NCBI GenBank assembly: GCA_030734395.1
Contig: JAUZTG010000017.1
Coordinates: 992,001 to 1,056,000 of the forward strand
DNA from: Sarocladium kiliense
Lineage: Eukaryota; Ascomycota; Sordariomycetes; Hypocreales; Sarocladiaceae
Length of the DNA: 64,000 nucleotides
Direction: 5' to 3'
This document shows positions 54,564 through 64,000 of the stretch, piece after piece. Made by a program: the position numbers and the translations under genes. The notes under the pieces were generated by a model that worked only from the letters and a program-made list of their open reading frames with translations, made no database searches and had not been told where the DNA came from. Positions within the stretch are counted from its first letter, which is position 1, and every line of letters begins with the position of its first letter.

Positions 54564-55549
54564 CTAAGCGTGGCCCAATTCCCAAAACATCTTGTTGTTA
54601 TGTGCAACGTCGGCATCGGCATAATCTGCAGGTGGCCTTTCAGTGATGGTGTCTCCATGTAATTCAGCCAGTTGTCCAGTTCTAGATGAGTCCGTGATAA
54701 ATTGAGTCACCGCTCTGGTCATGGTTGACATGGGAGTGATGACCATCTTCTTGAACAACTCCTTATCCGGAGTGATGTTGGTCTCTGCAGGGAGGACGTC
54801 AGTGAATCTGCATGTAACACAACGGAGTGCACACCAGCATCGATTAGAGCTTACCTAGTACGCCAGGGGCCAGAGCATTGATCTGAATCTTGCTATGTGC
54901 AAGTCTGATGGCCATCGACCGGACGAATCCGACCATTCCGGACTTCGAAGCGGCGTAGAGAGGGGAGACTGGGAAGGGATAGATGGCTGCTGCTGATGCC
55001 GTACACACAATAGATCCCCTCGAGGATGGTAGGCGGCTGCCTATCTCATTTTTGAGCATGTAGTGTACTGCCAGTCCGGTGCCTGTCCTGGTTAGATTTC
55101 CTCAGGTACTCTTAAGACCCAGACTCACTGTAGAGCACTCCGTTCAAATTAATATCCTGCATTCTAAGCTGCGGTTTCTGAGGAAACTCTCTTGGGACGC
55201 AGTCAAATGCACCGGCTCCTGGCTCTGAGATTCCAGCATTTGCAATAACCACATCAATGCGATTGCCATGCTCCTGATAAGCTTGTTCGAAGACTGCGTA
55301 CTGTCCTTCCCATGATGAGACATCGCACCATTTGAAGCTCAGCAATGCTTGTGGAAACTCTTTTGCCAGCTGCGAAATGACTCCAGCTCCAGATTGAGAG
55401 TTGACGTCAAGAATAGTGATCATATGACCTTGACTAGCAAACAATCGAACAATCGCTAATCCAATGCCGCTTGCACCGCCCGTGACGATGACTGACAAGC
55501 GGCCTGCGCCGGTTGGCAGCTGGTTCAGCGGTTCCGATGTAACTGCCAT
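54564..55549 (-). CDS. Short-chain dehydrogenase/reductase 1
   Basis: Three exons (55549-55129, 55082-54855, 54784-54564) encode 289 residues. Classical SDR features are the cofactor loop TGGASGIG (23-30), ILDVN after strand 2 (an Asp that favours NAD), the IANAG motif, a catalytic Ser region VCTASAAAIYPFPVSPLYAA and the active-site YAASK. The C-terminal 70 residues (SRTGQLAELHGDTITERPPA) are less conserved. It probably oxidises or reduces an alcohol/ketone pair in the cytosol; the fold resembles fungal 15-hydroxyprostaglandin-dehydrogenase-like SDRs. It is divergent from SDR 2 across a 498 bp shared promoter. All splice sites are canonical. Confidence 0.9.
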
Positions 55550-55733
55550 CTTGATATTTGAGAGGTGTAAGGGTGCGATTCTTAGCAGTCGTGAAGATTT
55601 GCCGTTGGCCTGGTGGCATCAATACCGGTGTCTTTGCAAATAATGAACGTCAGCACCCTGATGTACTTGACAGCATTTGGCGATAGCGATCTAAGAATCC
55701 TGATTATTGTAGCCTGGCCGATAAAGTATCCCA

Positions 55734-55753
55734 GGACACTGGACCCTGTGTCC
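55734..55753. promoter_or_regulatory. Inverted repeat GGACAC-N8-GTGTCC
   Basis: Perfect 6-bp arms with an 8-bp spacer, extended imperfectly outward, lie near the middle of the bidirectional SDR promoter. A dimer binding site is possible. Confidence 0.35.
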
Positions 55754-55824
55754 AGGATTACAGCTGAGCCGCTATCAAAGGTGTGCATGCCGATGAATGT
55801 CTGGGGGCGTCTTTAGCTTCGAAG

Positions 55825-55833
55825 TCGCGGCAA
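55825..55833 (+). promoter_or_regulatory. YCGCGGCAA site 3 (SDR promoter)
   Basis: Reads TCGCGGCAA. First of a tandem pair in the shared SDR promoter. Confidence 0.5.
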
Positions 55834-55839
55834 CGGCAC

Positions 55840-55848
55840 TCGCGGCAA
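55840..55848 (+). promoter_or_regulatory. YCGCGGCAA site 4 (SDR promoter)
   Basis: Reads TCGCGGCAA. Second of the tandem pair, 15 bp after the first, in the same orientation, 200 bp before the SDR 2 start. Confidence 0.5.
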
Positions 55849-56047
55849 AAGCACGGTATCACACAAAGATAGTCCCAACAAGCATTAAGTCCAAAGATCG
55901 TATAGCCGTATCATCCCATCAGTTAAGGTGCAATACTGCGTTATCAATGCTCTGTATGTCAGCTTGTGCCATATGCTCAGGCCAACTTGTCACTGAAGCT
56001 GCTCATTGTGTTCACAGGCGACACCACCGTCATCAATACCTGTCACC

Positions 56048-57099
56048 ATGGCCGAGATCGTCTTCACGCCCGAGATCGCCGGCGATGTGGAAGGAAAGGT
56101 AGTCGTTATGACAGGTACAATACTGCTTGGGAAGAATCAACACACGTCTGAGCTGACTGGCTGGATACAGGTGGTGCACAGGGAATTGGCGCAGCAACTG
56201 TCACTTTGCTCTATGAGGCCGGCGCACATGTCTACTTTGGCGACTGGGACGATGCTAGAGGGCAGAAACTAGTCAGTTCCCTTCAAAAGGTATCGACCGG
56301 GAAGAAGGGCTCGGTCCAATTCCAGAAACTCGACGTCCGCGACTACAAATCCCAGTTGCAATTGTTCCGAACACCGTATGAGCAGAGAGGATATGTGGAT
56401 ATCGCCATATCCTGCGCCGCAGTAACGGAGCCAAGTGGTTGGTTCCAGCCAGACGAACTTAACCTCGAAACTGTCAAGACCGAACCACAACCCCTCAAAG
56501 ATGCGGTTGATATCAATTTGACCAGTGTCGTGCTCTTCTGCCGCATAGCTCTAGCGTTCATGAAGGAAGACGATAAAGCCGTTGCAACGAATGGAGCACA
56601 CAGACCCTTCTCAAAATCCATCGTCTTGGTGTCATCGATTGCAGGCATCGTTGAACAAGCAGGTCTCTTCTCATATGGGGCAGCAAAGCATGGGGTCATT
56701 GGTCTGATGAGATCTCTGAAAGCATGGGCCCCTGTCAACTATGGTGTCCGCGTCAATGCGATCTGTCCATGGGCAACAGATACCCAGTTGATGGACAGCG
56801 TCCGATCGGTTTGGGTTCAACGAGGTTTGCCTATCAACACCCCAGCAGAAGTTGGACAGCTCATCTTGCAGTGTGCTGTCGACGGCGGATTGAATGGCAA
56901 GTCAGTACTTGTCGGTGGAGGTCGAGGCTTCGATACCGAAGCTGGTCTTGACAAAACTTTACCCCAATGGATGGGATCGGTACTTGCAAAGGACTTCTAT
57001 CGCGGCCAAGAGGCTCTCGGCACGGTAAGTCAAGATCCTCTCTTATGACTACTCGATCACTAATATCTGCTCAAGGGAGGCGACTGGTCAAAAGGCTGA
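56048..57099 (+). CDS. Short-chain dehydrogenase/reductase 2
   Basis: Three exons (56048-56114, 56171-57024, 57076-57099) encode 314 residues. The cofactor loop TGGAQGIG (22-29) is split by intron 1. YFGDWDD after strand 2 gives an Asp suggesting NAD. The motif LVSSIAGIVEQAGLFSYGAA with the following KHG supplies the catalytic Ser, Tyr and Lys. RVNAICPWATDTQLM resembles the substrate-loop entry, and GKSVLVGGGRGFD the C-terminal strand. The last exon codes for only seven residues (GGDWSKG). Fungal relatives are uncharacterised SDRs often found in metabolic clusters. It shares a promoter with SDR 1 and is convergent with regulator 2 (102 bp gap). The two SDRs are clearly different proteins, not a recent duplicate. 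Confidence 0.9.
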
Positions 57100-57201
57100 G
57101 GTTTAGATTCCTAAATGAGCTTCAAGAGCTTCATAGATTCACGGGGAATAACCAATAATATAACTCCGATCTCCATCGTACAAAGGGCCGCCAAGAATCG
57201 C

Positions 57202-59719
57202 TCAGAACTGGTCTAACATGCCTGCAAACGAGTCTGTTGCAAACAAGAAATCATCAGTCGCCTGCACTGATATCGATCCCCAATGTAGGTCGAAGCCGCC
57301 GACAGAAAGTGGTACGCCGCCTGCGCCGACTGGTCCGGACAACGACGGATCAGTCAAGGGTGCATTATCATCAGATATTCGCCAGATGTTATTGACGCCT
57401 TGTGATGCCTCTGCTGCTTGCTGTAACATCCACAAACCCGCACCTGAGGTGTCGTCACTCGGCTCTGCAGCCATTGAGGGCGTATATGTCGACGTGTCCG
57501 GTACGGACTCTGTTAGTACACTCTTGTCCTGGTCGAGTATGAATATTTGGCTTAGGAACTGTCCTCCTTTCTTCTTTTTAGGTGGTACTAGACGCTCTCG
57601 ATATTTGTGTATCGCGCTCTGCAGTTCCGTCAATACGTCTAGATAGTGATGGGCCTGAGGACTTGTCTGAGCCAGATCTCTGATGACGAAAATGCCTCCA
57701 CGCAAGGCTGCCTCTGCTTCTAATGTTGATGGAGTCTCCGATAGTGTGATATCAACGAATATAGAGAACCCCAGAATGAGGCATGCGCTGAAGAGCCACG
57801 CTCTGATGAAATTGTCAGTAATGCTCGTCCATCAACAATGCAATATGACTTACTTAAGGAGTGCCATTTGCTGGAGAAGTAATCCGACTGAGTGTGCCCT
57901 GCGTGTTGTCTCGACCAACAAGATCGCTGCATCCACGCAGACCTGAGCGATCTCATCGGTCTCACGAGCAGAGTTGACGTCAAAGGAAGTATTTGACGAC
58001 TGGTCCAGGCGCTTCAAGTTCGCTAAATGATTCGATATCAATACTGGCCTTGTGACCAGTATGACAGAGTAATAGTAGAAGCAAGACACAGCAAAGTTTC
58101 CCAAGGTCTGTCGTCTTTGCTCAGAAGATATGGTCGAGCTGACGGTGGACATCTTTACGCTTGCTGGAAGTCCCTCTGTGAGCTCCCTGAGCCGTCTGAG
58201 AAAGTCTTGTATCGAAACAAGGTCTGTCTCCTGCCCATGGTCGAGGTGGTCTGTGATTTGTTCTAGAATCAAGCAGACCTCGAAGCTGGCAGACATGGAG
58301 TTATACTCCGGACTCTTTGGTTCTAGATCATCGCTGACAGAGAAGAAGGCATCTCCAAAGCGACTTCTTGGTGATGAAGCCGATGCTGGTGTTTGTGAAA
58401 GAACCGCACCAAATGCGATATCAAGTATGCGGAGGCTCTTCCATACTTGTGATCTATCCATGCCGTGTTAAACACTGAGGTCCGCGAGAAATTTCGGGAA
58501 CATTGTCTTACCTGAACCTTCGTTCTTTCGATGGCAAGTGTTGATATGTCTCCGTGACATGTAGTCCCAAAGACTGTGCTAATCGAGCAGCAACTCCAAG
58601 ATATATGAAAGCCCCGTTTCTCTTGCATCCATTGAGCATGTAGGTGCTCATCATCAGGAAGACAGCGACCATGTCAATGCTGGGGTCAAGAAGCATTCCC
58701 TCGAAAGCGAACTTTTGAGCCCTGTTGAAGTGTCTTTGGGCGTGGTATAAGCTCTTCGGTGTGGTACCACAGCCTTGTCCTCCAATCGCAATCGCCATAT
58801 CAACTACGGCATCTCGTGGTCCGTACTTTGGGGAGTTTGGCTTTTCTGGTGAATGACCAGTGGCTGGTTCCATATCCTCAAGAATAATGAGCATCTCTTG
58901 GGGTGAGTAGAGGTAGATGAGGCCGGTAGTCTGTCCCTTTTAGTCCCCTTCCGTCGTAACAGGATTTCGGCAATATACATACGGCAATGAAGAAACGGTC
59001 CAAGTAGTCCTTCTTTTCCTCGACGTTGAGTTGGCTTTCGGGGCTTCCCTCTTGTATGTCATCTGACACACGGAGGGGGAAGACCGCTTCCAGCATGGCT
59101 TTTGCCATCTGCTTATCTGTGAAGGGCGATGGCCCCATGTAATAGTGAAACGTGTGCCGCAGGAAATCTAGGAATGAAAGCGATGCGGAATCGCCCATAG
59201 ACACTAATCGAGGGTCAATTCACGGCTACGACATTTGTCGATCGAAGTCCTGACTGGTGATCACTGACCTTTCCCAGCCCCTGAGTTACCCATTGGCCGG
59301 CTTCCAGATAGATCACCATGAATATTAGACATGCCTGGTGAGACCGAATCGTTTGGAGTAGCATTTGAGCATGGAGCGAGGGTTGATTCCGGTGTTCGCG
59401 GTATCTGCAGACCGTTGATAGACCTATTATCCGCGCATGACGACGACTCAATCCCGAAATCGCCGCTCTGAGTGACAAAGCTGCTTCTTCGCTCAGCTAT
59501 CTCTGCTGGACGACGCGCTTGAATAGTGCTGAGGGAGCCAGAGCGTCGAGATGGGCGAGGACATGCTTTCAGGTCATAGACGCAATTGGCTTCATAGGAT
59601 CTTCGGCAACAGTTGGCGCATGGAGTTCGTGAATCGCACTTCTTCTTGCTCATCTGGCAAGGGACACATGCGACCACGGCGCGTCGGCGTGCCTCAGGTC
59701 GGACCTTCGGGCGAGGCAT
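57202..59719 (-). CDS. Zn(II)2Cys6 transcription factor 2 of the cluster
   Basis: Five exons (59719-59269, 59203-58983, 58930-58512, 58453-57854, 57802-57202) encode 763 residues. The zinc cluster is near residues 18-46: CVPCQMSKKKC, then CANCCRRSYEANC. The fungal-specific transcription factor domain (fungal_trans) shows MMSTYMLNGCKRNGAFIYLG and ARLAQSLGLHVTETYQHLPS, then RSQVWKSLRILDIAFG. The C-terminus (SVQATDDFLFATDSFAGML) is acidic/aromatic, like an activation region. It is divergent from the carboxylesterase gene. The exon 3/4 junction uses the ATAG acceptor at 58454, which restores RFRSQVWKSL; the nearer ACAAG would shift frame. Confidence 0.88.
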
Positions 59720-60359
59720 GGTATCCCAGGCTGACTATTGGTGTCGCGGGAGTTGGAGACGAGGAGACGTATGCCAGAATGATCGCAGCCGTCAACAAAG
59801 ACCTTCTGGCGCATTACGACTCAAAGTTCGAGCCCCCTCATGGCGGCCGGAGGCTGATTCTGTTCTAGAATCGCTTATCTCGCTGATGGGGAACGCTCTC
59901 GTCCTGGATCCATGAGGCGTCTGTTAGTGTTAGTGACTAGCAGCATGGCGACGCTTCAAGCACAGTGCGGGGGAGGGGCGAGTTCCAGGGTTCTCTGCGC
60001 AAGGCGAGCACTAAATCTCGCCTGAAGAATCTTGGAACGCCCGCTAAAACGGTGGTTGCCTGACTTGTTGGTTGCTAATCGTCCGGCTCGATAGGAGTTC
60101 TGGATCCCTCAGATTAGGGGGCTAGGCCGCGGCAAGTGCACCTACTCGCAATCGCTCAGGGTCCGAAGTTAGTGTCGGAACGTGTACCAAGTCTGGGGTA
60201 ATAGTATATGCGAGGCAATCGCTGGGATAAAGACGATACTGCTTCAGGTTCATGGGAGATAACGAAGCCGGTCTTCCGAAATACGAAGGACGGCTGGACA
60301 GACTTCTCAGAGCTCGCGCTGGTCAACGACCATCGAATATTGATGATCCAGTTTCCGAC
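59720..60359. other. Divergent promoter, TF2 / carboxylesterase
   Basis: Contains one YCGCGGCAA copy at 60127-60135, which includes a CCGCGG palindrome. The esterase frame is open from 60252, so up to 36 extra codons could be coding. Confidence 0.5.
60127..60135 (+). promoter_or_regulatory. YCGCGGCAA site 5 (esterase promoter)
   Basis: Reads CCGCGGCAA, in the orientation of the carboxylesterase gene, 225 bp before its preferred start codon. Confidence 0.45.
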
Positions 60360-62175
60360 ATGGCGATCACACTGAAGCATCCCGAACTGGGGCAGGTTAT
60401 TGGTACTCGGCATGGTAGTGAAGATGTAGTCCAATATCTGGGCATCCATTATGCTACATTGGCGCATCGCTTCGCACCGCCAGCAGTCAAGAAAGATTAT
60501 GGGGGCAAGGTTGACGCGAAGGCATTCGGGTATGTTCCCTATGTTGCTATCAAGCCGTTCCGCGCCGAGTGACTGGACTCACACAGATGTCTCAGGGTTT
60601 TAATCGACTAATGCCTTGCTTCTCTAGCCCGAGTGTCGTGACATCTCCCATAGGATGTGATATAGAATTCGGCCTCATACAGAAATCTCTTGAGAAGCCA
60701 CCCCTGCCATCTATATCTGATGTAGAGGGGCTGAATCTAAACATTACAGTCCCAGCAGAGGTTCCAGACAGTGCAGAAGCTTGTTTACCCGTCATATGCT
60801 TTGTTCATGGTGGTGGTTTCCTCTTTGGAGGTACCTGGGCCCCTCATTACGACCTTGCTGCCTTCGTTGCATTCTCAGTATCCATCGGCAAGCCCGTTGT
60901 GGGTGTCTCAATCAAGTCAGTACTCAACTACAAACTCCCCTTATCTCAGTTGTTCCTAACATCGGCATCAGTTATCGCTTGGGAGTTCCAGGCTTCTTGG
61001 ACAGCGATGAGTTGAGAGCATCAGGTGCACCGCCCAACAGAGGCATCTTGGATCAAGGTGCTGCGTTCCAATGGCTGCGTCAGAACATTGCTGGCTTTGG
61101 CGGTGACCCTGACCAAGTCACTGCGATCGGACAAAGTGCAGGCGGAAGTAGGCATATCCTCATACTCTATCTCACTTTTCGGCATCATGGTTGACTTTCT
61201 CAAGGTTCGATCATGCATATGCTCAACCTTGAACAGGTCAATGCGCCTCCATTTGATCGCGCTGTCTGCTTGAGCGGAAACTTGATGGCAGCGTCAGTCT
61301 TCCCTAGATCTGTAGCACAGGCTGCATATCGTACAGTCATTGAGTGCCTTGGCATAGACTCTAGGCTGTCAGTTGAGGAACAAGTTCGTCTTTTGACTGC
61401 CACTGCCTCAGACGAGCTTCTCGCCAAAGTGCCACCGTCCGTACCTTTGGGTCCGGTTGTGGACGACGATCAACTGCCGTCATTCCAAGCAATGCATGCG
61501 AAGCCGCCTGTCAGACACAGCGTCCCTCTCATGAGCGGGTCCACTGACCTTGACGGGGCTATCTTCGAAGTACTTGGCATATTCGCTGGTCGAGACGAGT
61601 CGTCGTTAGTGGAAGACTTCACCAATGTGTTGCGACGGTTTGTTCCTCTCGATCAGCACCCAAGCATTGCGAAGATCCTGAGTCTATATGGAGTATCGTC
61701 TACACCAGGACATGCTCCTGGACAGGTTCAATTGAGCATACTCCAGTTCGGAACCGACCTGAAGTACTTTGCCTCTACACAAGGCTATGCACTCTCTTGG
61801 CCCTCAAAATCGTGGACCTATTACTTCCAGGAACCGAATCCGTGGGAAGGCCCTCATCAAGGTCATTCAGCGCATTGTTTAGACATTGCGTATCTGTTCC
61901 TCAACTACAAGCATCTCATGAGCGAATCGCAATTGGAAGTAGCTCACACTTTCGCCCGCGACGTGCTGAGCTTCGTTTACGGGGACGCGCCGTGGCCCGA
62001 ATTCCGCTGCTCGAGGAAGATGAGAGTCTATGGAAAGTCACAGAATAGTCTTTTGGAACAGGAAATTGCGGAGGAGGGATCCGCTGGACCTTCGTCAGCT
62101 ATCAGAAAGCTTTGGGACGAGATTGGACTTGACAAATTGGTTGACGCCTGGGATGCGTATCTTGCTAGGCGCTGA
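60360..62175 (+). CDS. Type-B carboxylesterase
   Basis: Four exons (60360-60529, 60628-60915, 60972-61147, 61205-62175) encode 534 residues. I prefer the ATG at 60360, because MAITLKHPELGQVIG is the usual family N-terminus; an in-frame ATG at 60252 would add 36 residues. Alpha/beta-hydrolase features are the oxyanion region VHGGGFLFGG, NYRLGVPGFL, the nucleophile elbow IGQSAGGSS (split by intron 3), and a candidate catalytic His in GHSAHCLDIAYLF. It should cleave carboxylic esters. No signal peptide is seen, so it is probably intracellular. Intron 1 (98 nt) has CTAAT near a CTCTAG acceptor and gives the family join KAFGPSVV. It is convergent with the next hydrolase gene (69 bp between stops). 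Confidence 0.88.
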
Positions 62176-62244
62176 CGAACAACAAATTGCACTGCGCAAA
62201 TGTGAATATTTGTAGCGATATTTTCTAGTATAATTATGCTGACG

Positions 62245-63219
62245 CTAAGTGTACTTCGAGACAACGTCTGCCATGATAGTAGCCAGTTCGTCGCCTGTCT
62301 TCCACATGTCGTTATGGTCACCTCCAGCGTTCATCTCCGCAACCGTCAGCTTCGAAAACTTCGCAAGATACTCCTTCATGAGTTCTGTTTGGGAGTATGG
62401 CACAAGGCCATCTTCCCTGCTCTGGACCACAATGACCACCCGGCCTTCAGGCCACTCAGCAGACCAGTCAGAAACGTCAGTTGGACAGACAGTCCTCCAT
62501 ACCTGCTCGTCTTCGCCGAATGCGCCCTTCGTGAAATCAACATATGCCTGTTTCAGATTGGCATGAGATTCTGGGGGGTTATCAATGAAGTATTTCAGGT
62601 CATAGAGGCCGTTCAGGCCGACGATTACTTCTGGCTTCCGAACTTTCGGTGTCGCGAGTCCACGAACATTTCCAGTCGCCCACCGGCTCGCGCTCATGAC
62701 GACTTGGAAAGTCAGCGTAGCACCACAGCTATGTCCCGACAGGATGTAGTTATGAGCGACGCCGATCTCATTCTGAAGGTAGTCGAGGGCCGAGAGGACG
62801 GCAATGATGTGGTCCGGGTGCTTCGCTGTGCGAGCCTCGTCAATCGGTAGAGATGAGTCGCGAGGTGGCGCTGGATGAGTTGGATGGTTCGGGTGACTTG
62901 AAAGCGGATAGTTGATTGAAGCGATACCGGCGATGCGACAATCGTCAGCGCCAAGCAGTTTGAGAGCGGTGTGCTCGAACGACGAAGAGTCGACGAGAGG
63001 ATCTCGCCAGGCGCCGCCATGGATATAAACTATCCATGGACCCTCTGGATCAGGCAATCTCTCGGCTGGAAGAGTTGTGGAGTCATTCTGGGAGTCTTTT
63101 GGTGCCCAGATATCGACGGTATGAAGATATGTACCATCGGTTTTGTATGGGACTCGATGCTTGTGCCATGCTGAGCCAGCTGCCACCCAGGGCGTGGAAT
63201 TCCACGAAGAAGATGGCAT
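62245..63219 (-). CDS. BNA7: Alpha/beta hydrolase, kynurenine-formamidase-like
   Basis: Intronless, 324 residues. HGGAW (67-71) forms the oxyanion site typical of BNA7/arylformamidase. GHSCGA (162-167) carries the nucleophile Ser164, with probable acid Asp270 in SREDGLVPYS and His302 in GGDHNDMW. Kynurenine formamidase hydrolyses N-formylkynurenine to kynurenine in tryptophan-to-NAD synthesis. Because the gene abuts a catabolic-looking cluster, it may instead act on another formamide or ester. Whether the genome has a second, housekeeping BNA7 decides this. There is no signal peptide. The symbol reflects similarity, not proven function. Confidence 0.82.
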   Translation of the reverse strand: MPSSSWNSTPWVAAGSAWHKHRVPYKTDGTYLHTVDIWAPKDSQNDSTTLPAERLPDPEGPWIVYIHGGAWRDPLVDSSSFEHTALKLLGADDCRIAGIASINYPLSSHPNHPTHPAPPRDSSLPIDEARTAKHPDHIIAVLSALDYLQNEIGVAHNYILSGHSCGATLTFQVVMSASRWATGNVRGLATPKVRKPEVIVGLNGLYDLKYFIDNPPESHANLKQAYVDFTKGAFGEDEQVWRTVCPTDVSDWSAEWPEGRVVIVVQSREDGLVPYSQTELMKEYLAKFSKLTVAEMNAGGDHNDMWKTGDELATIMADVVSKYT

Positions 63220-63853
63220 AACTGCGTCGCTTTGCGTCAGAACAGAGTGGTTTGCTTAGTTTGAATCACCAGTCGTCACTGGTTTTATCGCATCAATCAT
63301 GAGCGGTTGCTGGCGGGTCCCGATAGGTGCCTTACCCGCTTCACGCCAACTTCGGATCTGCTTCGGGTCCCGACACATCAGCATTGCCGCTCTCTGAGCA
63401 GATGAGCCATGATCGTGCAGATTCCTTCCTACAGGAGTCTTCTTATCAGTGGCGCATCGTGTTGACTAGGATTTCATGTGTGTACCGTTACAGGATAGGA
63501 GGTTCTTATGGGCAATTCCGACTCAACATGTTTTAAGTTAGACCTAAACTGATGGATTGTAAATTGAGATCATGCCATGGGATGCCGTGCTGTACGCGAT
63601 TAGTATAAGCATGTACACTTGAGGCAAAGAACTAGTTCCTTCAGTTGCATAGCATCTCCTCTGCGGGTATGAAGGTCGATAGATTCCTCGAATCCAAGCA
63701 AGTTGCATCAAATGATACGTCGACGGATGAAATACTATGGACGCACTCAAGCACACCTATAGATTGTGCAATACAATGACCAATGTTACAAATTAATCCG
63801 CCAAGTAGTTGTCTCAATGCTGGAGGCCCTTTCGTGGAGCCCTGACGGCGCAC
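63220..63853. other. Right-hand intergenic region
   Basis: Promoter of the formamidase-like gene and 3' flank of the gene that runs off the window. No full YCGCGGCAA copy is present; TTGCCGCT at about 63384 is one base short of the core. Confidence 0.5.
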
Positions 63854-64000
63854 TTATTTCGACTTGCCCTCTTCGTAATACTCAGGATAAGTCACCTGGT
63901 ATCCCAAGATAAACCGTCCCCAGAATGCTGCGCTCCACAGCAATAGCCTACTGGCAACCTTCCCAAGCCATTCCCAAGGCGCCGGCACAGCAAGCGGTGT
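63854..64000 (-). CDS. C-terminus of a gene cut by the window edge
   Basis: An open frame of 48 codons plus stop ends in YQVTYPEYYEEGKSK. It contains a hydrophobic stretch (LGKVASRLLLWSAAFWGRFI), suggesting a membrane-associated C-terminus. The frame is open to the window end. I do not recognise the family from this fragment. Confidence 0.5.
   Translation of the reverse strand, partial: TPLAVPAPWEWLGKVASRLLLWSAAFWGRFILGYQVTYPEYYEEGKSK

Larger units (their letters stand above)
55550..56047. other. Divergent promoter of the two SDR genes
   Basis: Contains two direct copies of TCGCGGCAA, 15 bp apart start to start, and an inverted repeat at 55734-55753. No gene. Confidence 0.55.

Noticed and set aside
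54564..57099. The two SDR genes as a recent tandem duplication
   Set aside because: Sequences differ in the cofactor loop, active-site region, C-terminus and intron positions.
60252..60359. Upstream in-frame ATG for the carboxylesterase
   Set aside because: The 36 extra residues are charged and unlike the family N-terminus; not excluded, but 60360 is preferred.
48208..63219. Secondary-metabolite biosynthesis cluster
   Set aside because: No polyketide synthase, NRPS, terpene synthase, DMATS, P450 or methyltransferase is found, so a degradative role fits better.

Overview
The window looks like a chromosomal segment of a filamentous ascomycete (Pezizomycotina; a Dothideomycete is my guess from protein flavour only). 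Visible reasons: dense protein genes on both strands; short introns (mostly 43-110 nt) with GTRAGT-type donors and CTAAC/CTGAC branch points close to the AG; two Zn(II)2Cys6 regulators; and fungal families such as HsbA, an NRC-2-type kinase, a Mug190-like C2 protein and an Arp10-type dynactin subunit. I found no rRNA, tRNA, transposon, CRISPR or viral gene. All gene models were spliced by eye; every spliced CDS listed sums to a multiple of three.

Left part (about 0.26-36 kb) is mainly conserved cell biology: a SERF-like small protein, a secreted HsbA-type protein, a 2.7 kb gene-free stretch, a four-TM protein, the mRNA 3'-end factor Pcf11, the ATPase Mgs1/WRNIP1 convergent with a GEN1/Yen1 Holliday-junction resolvase, a protoglobin, Arp10, mitochondrial seryl-tRNA synthetase, a CorA-like two-TM protein, an NRC-2/Fpk-type AGC kinase, an AT-hook/C2H2 protein, a Mug190-like ER membrane protein with SMP/C2 domains, a GFA/CENP-V zinc protein, an exopolyphosphatase with a predicted signal peptide, and a Pro/Thr-rich unknown.

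Middle part (37-47.6 kb) holds three major-facilitator transporters (drug/polyamine type, inositol/sugar type, hexose/lactose type) and a secreted adhesin-like protein with a DUF6923-like domain.

Right part (48.2-63.2 kb) resembles a compact catabolic or detoxification cluster: Zn2Cys6 regulator, DJ-1/PfpI protein, MFS transporter, two short-chain dehydrogenases, second Zn2Cys6 regulator, type-B carboxylesterase and a kynurenine-formamidase-like hydrolase. There are three divergent promoters and no PKS, NRPS, terpene synthase or P450. The 9-mer YCGCGGCAA occurs five times in this 10 kb, four times in intergenic DNA, and I found it only once elsewhere in the window (inside the Pcf11 coding region). 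I propose it as the binding site of one of the cluster regulators. The substrate is unknown. The window ends in the C-terminal part of another minus-strand gene.
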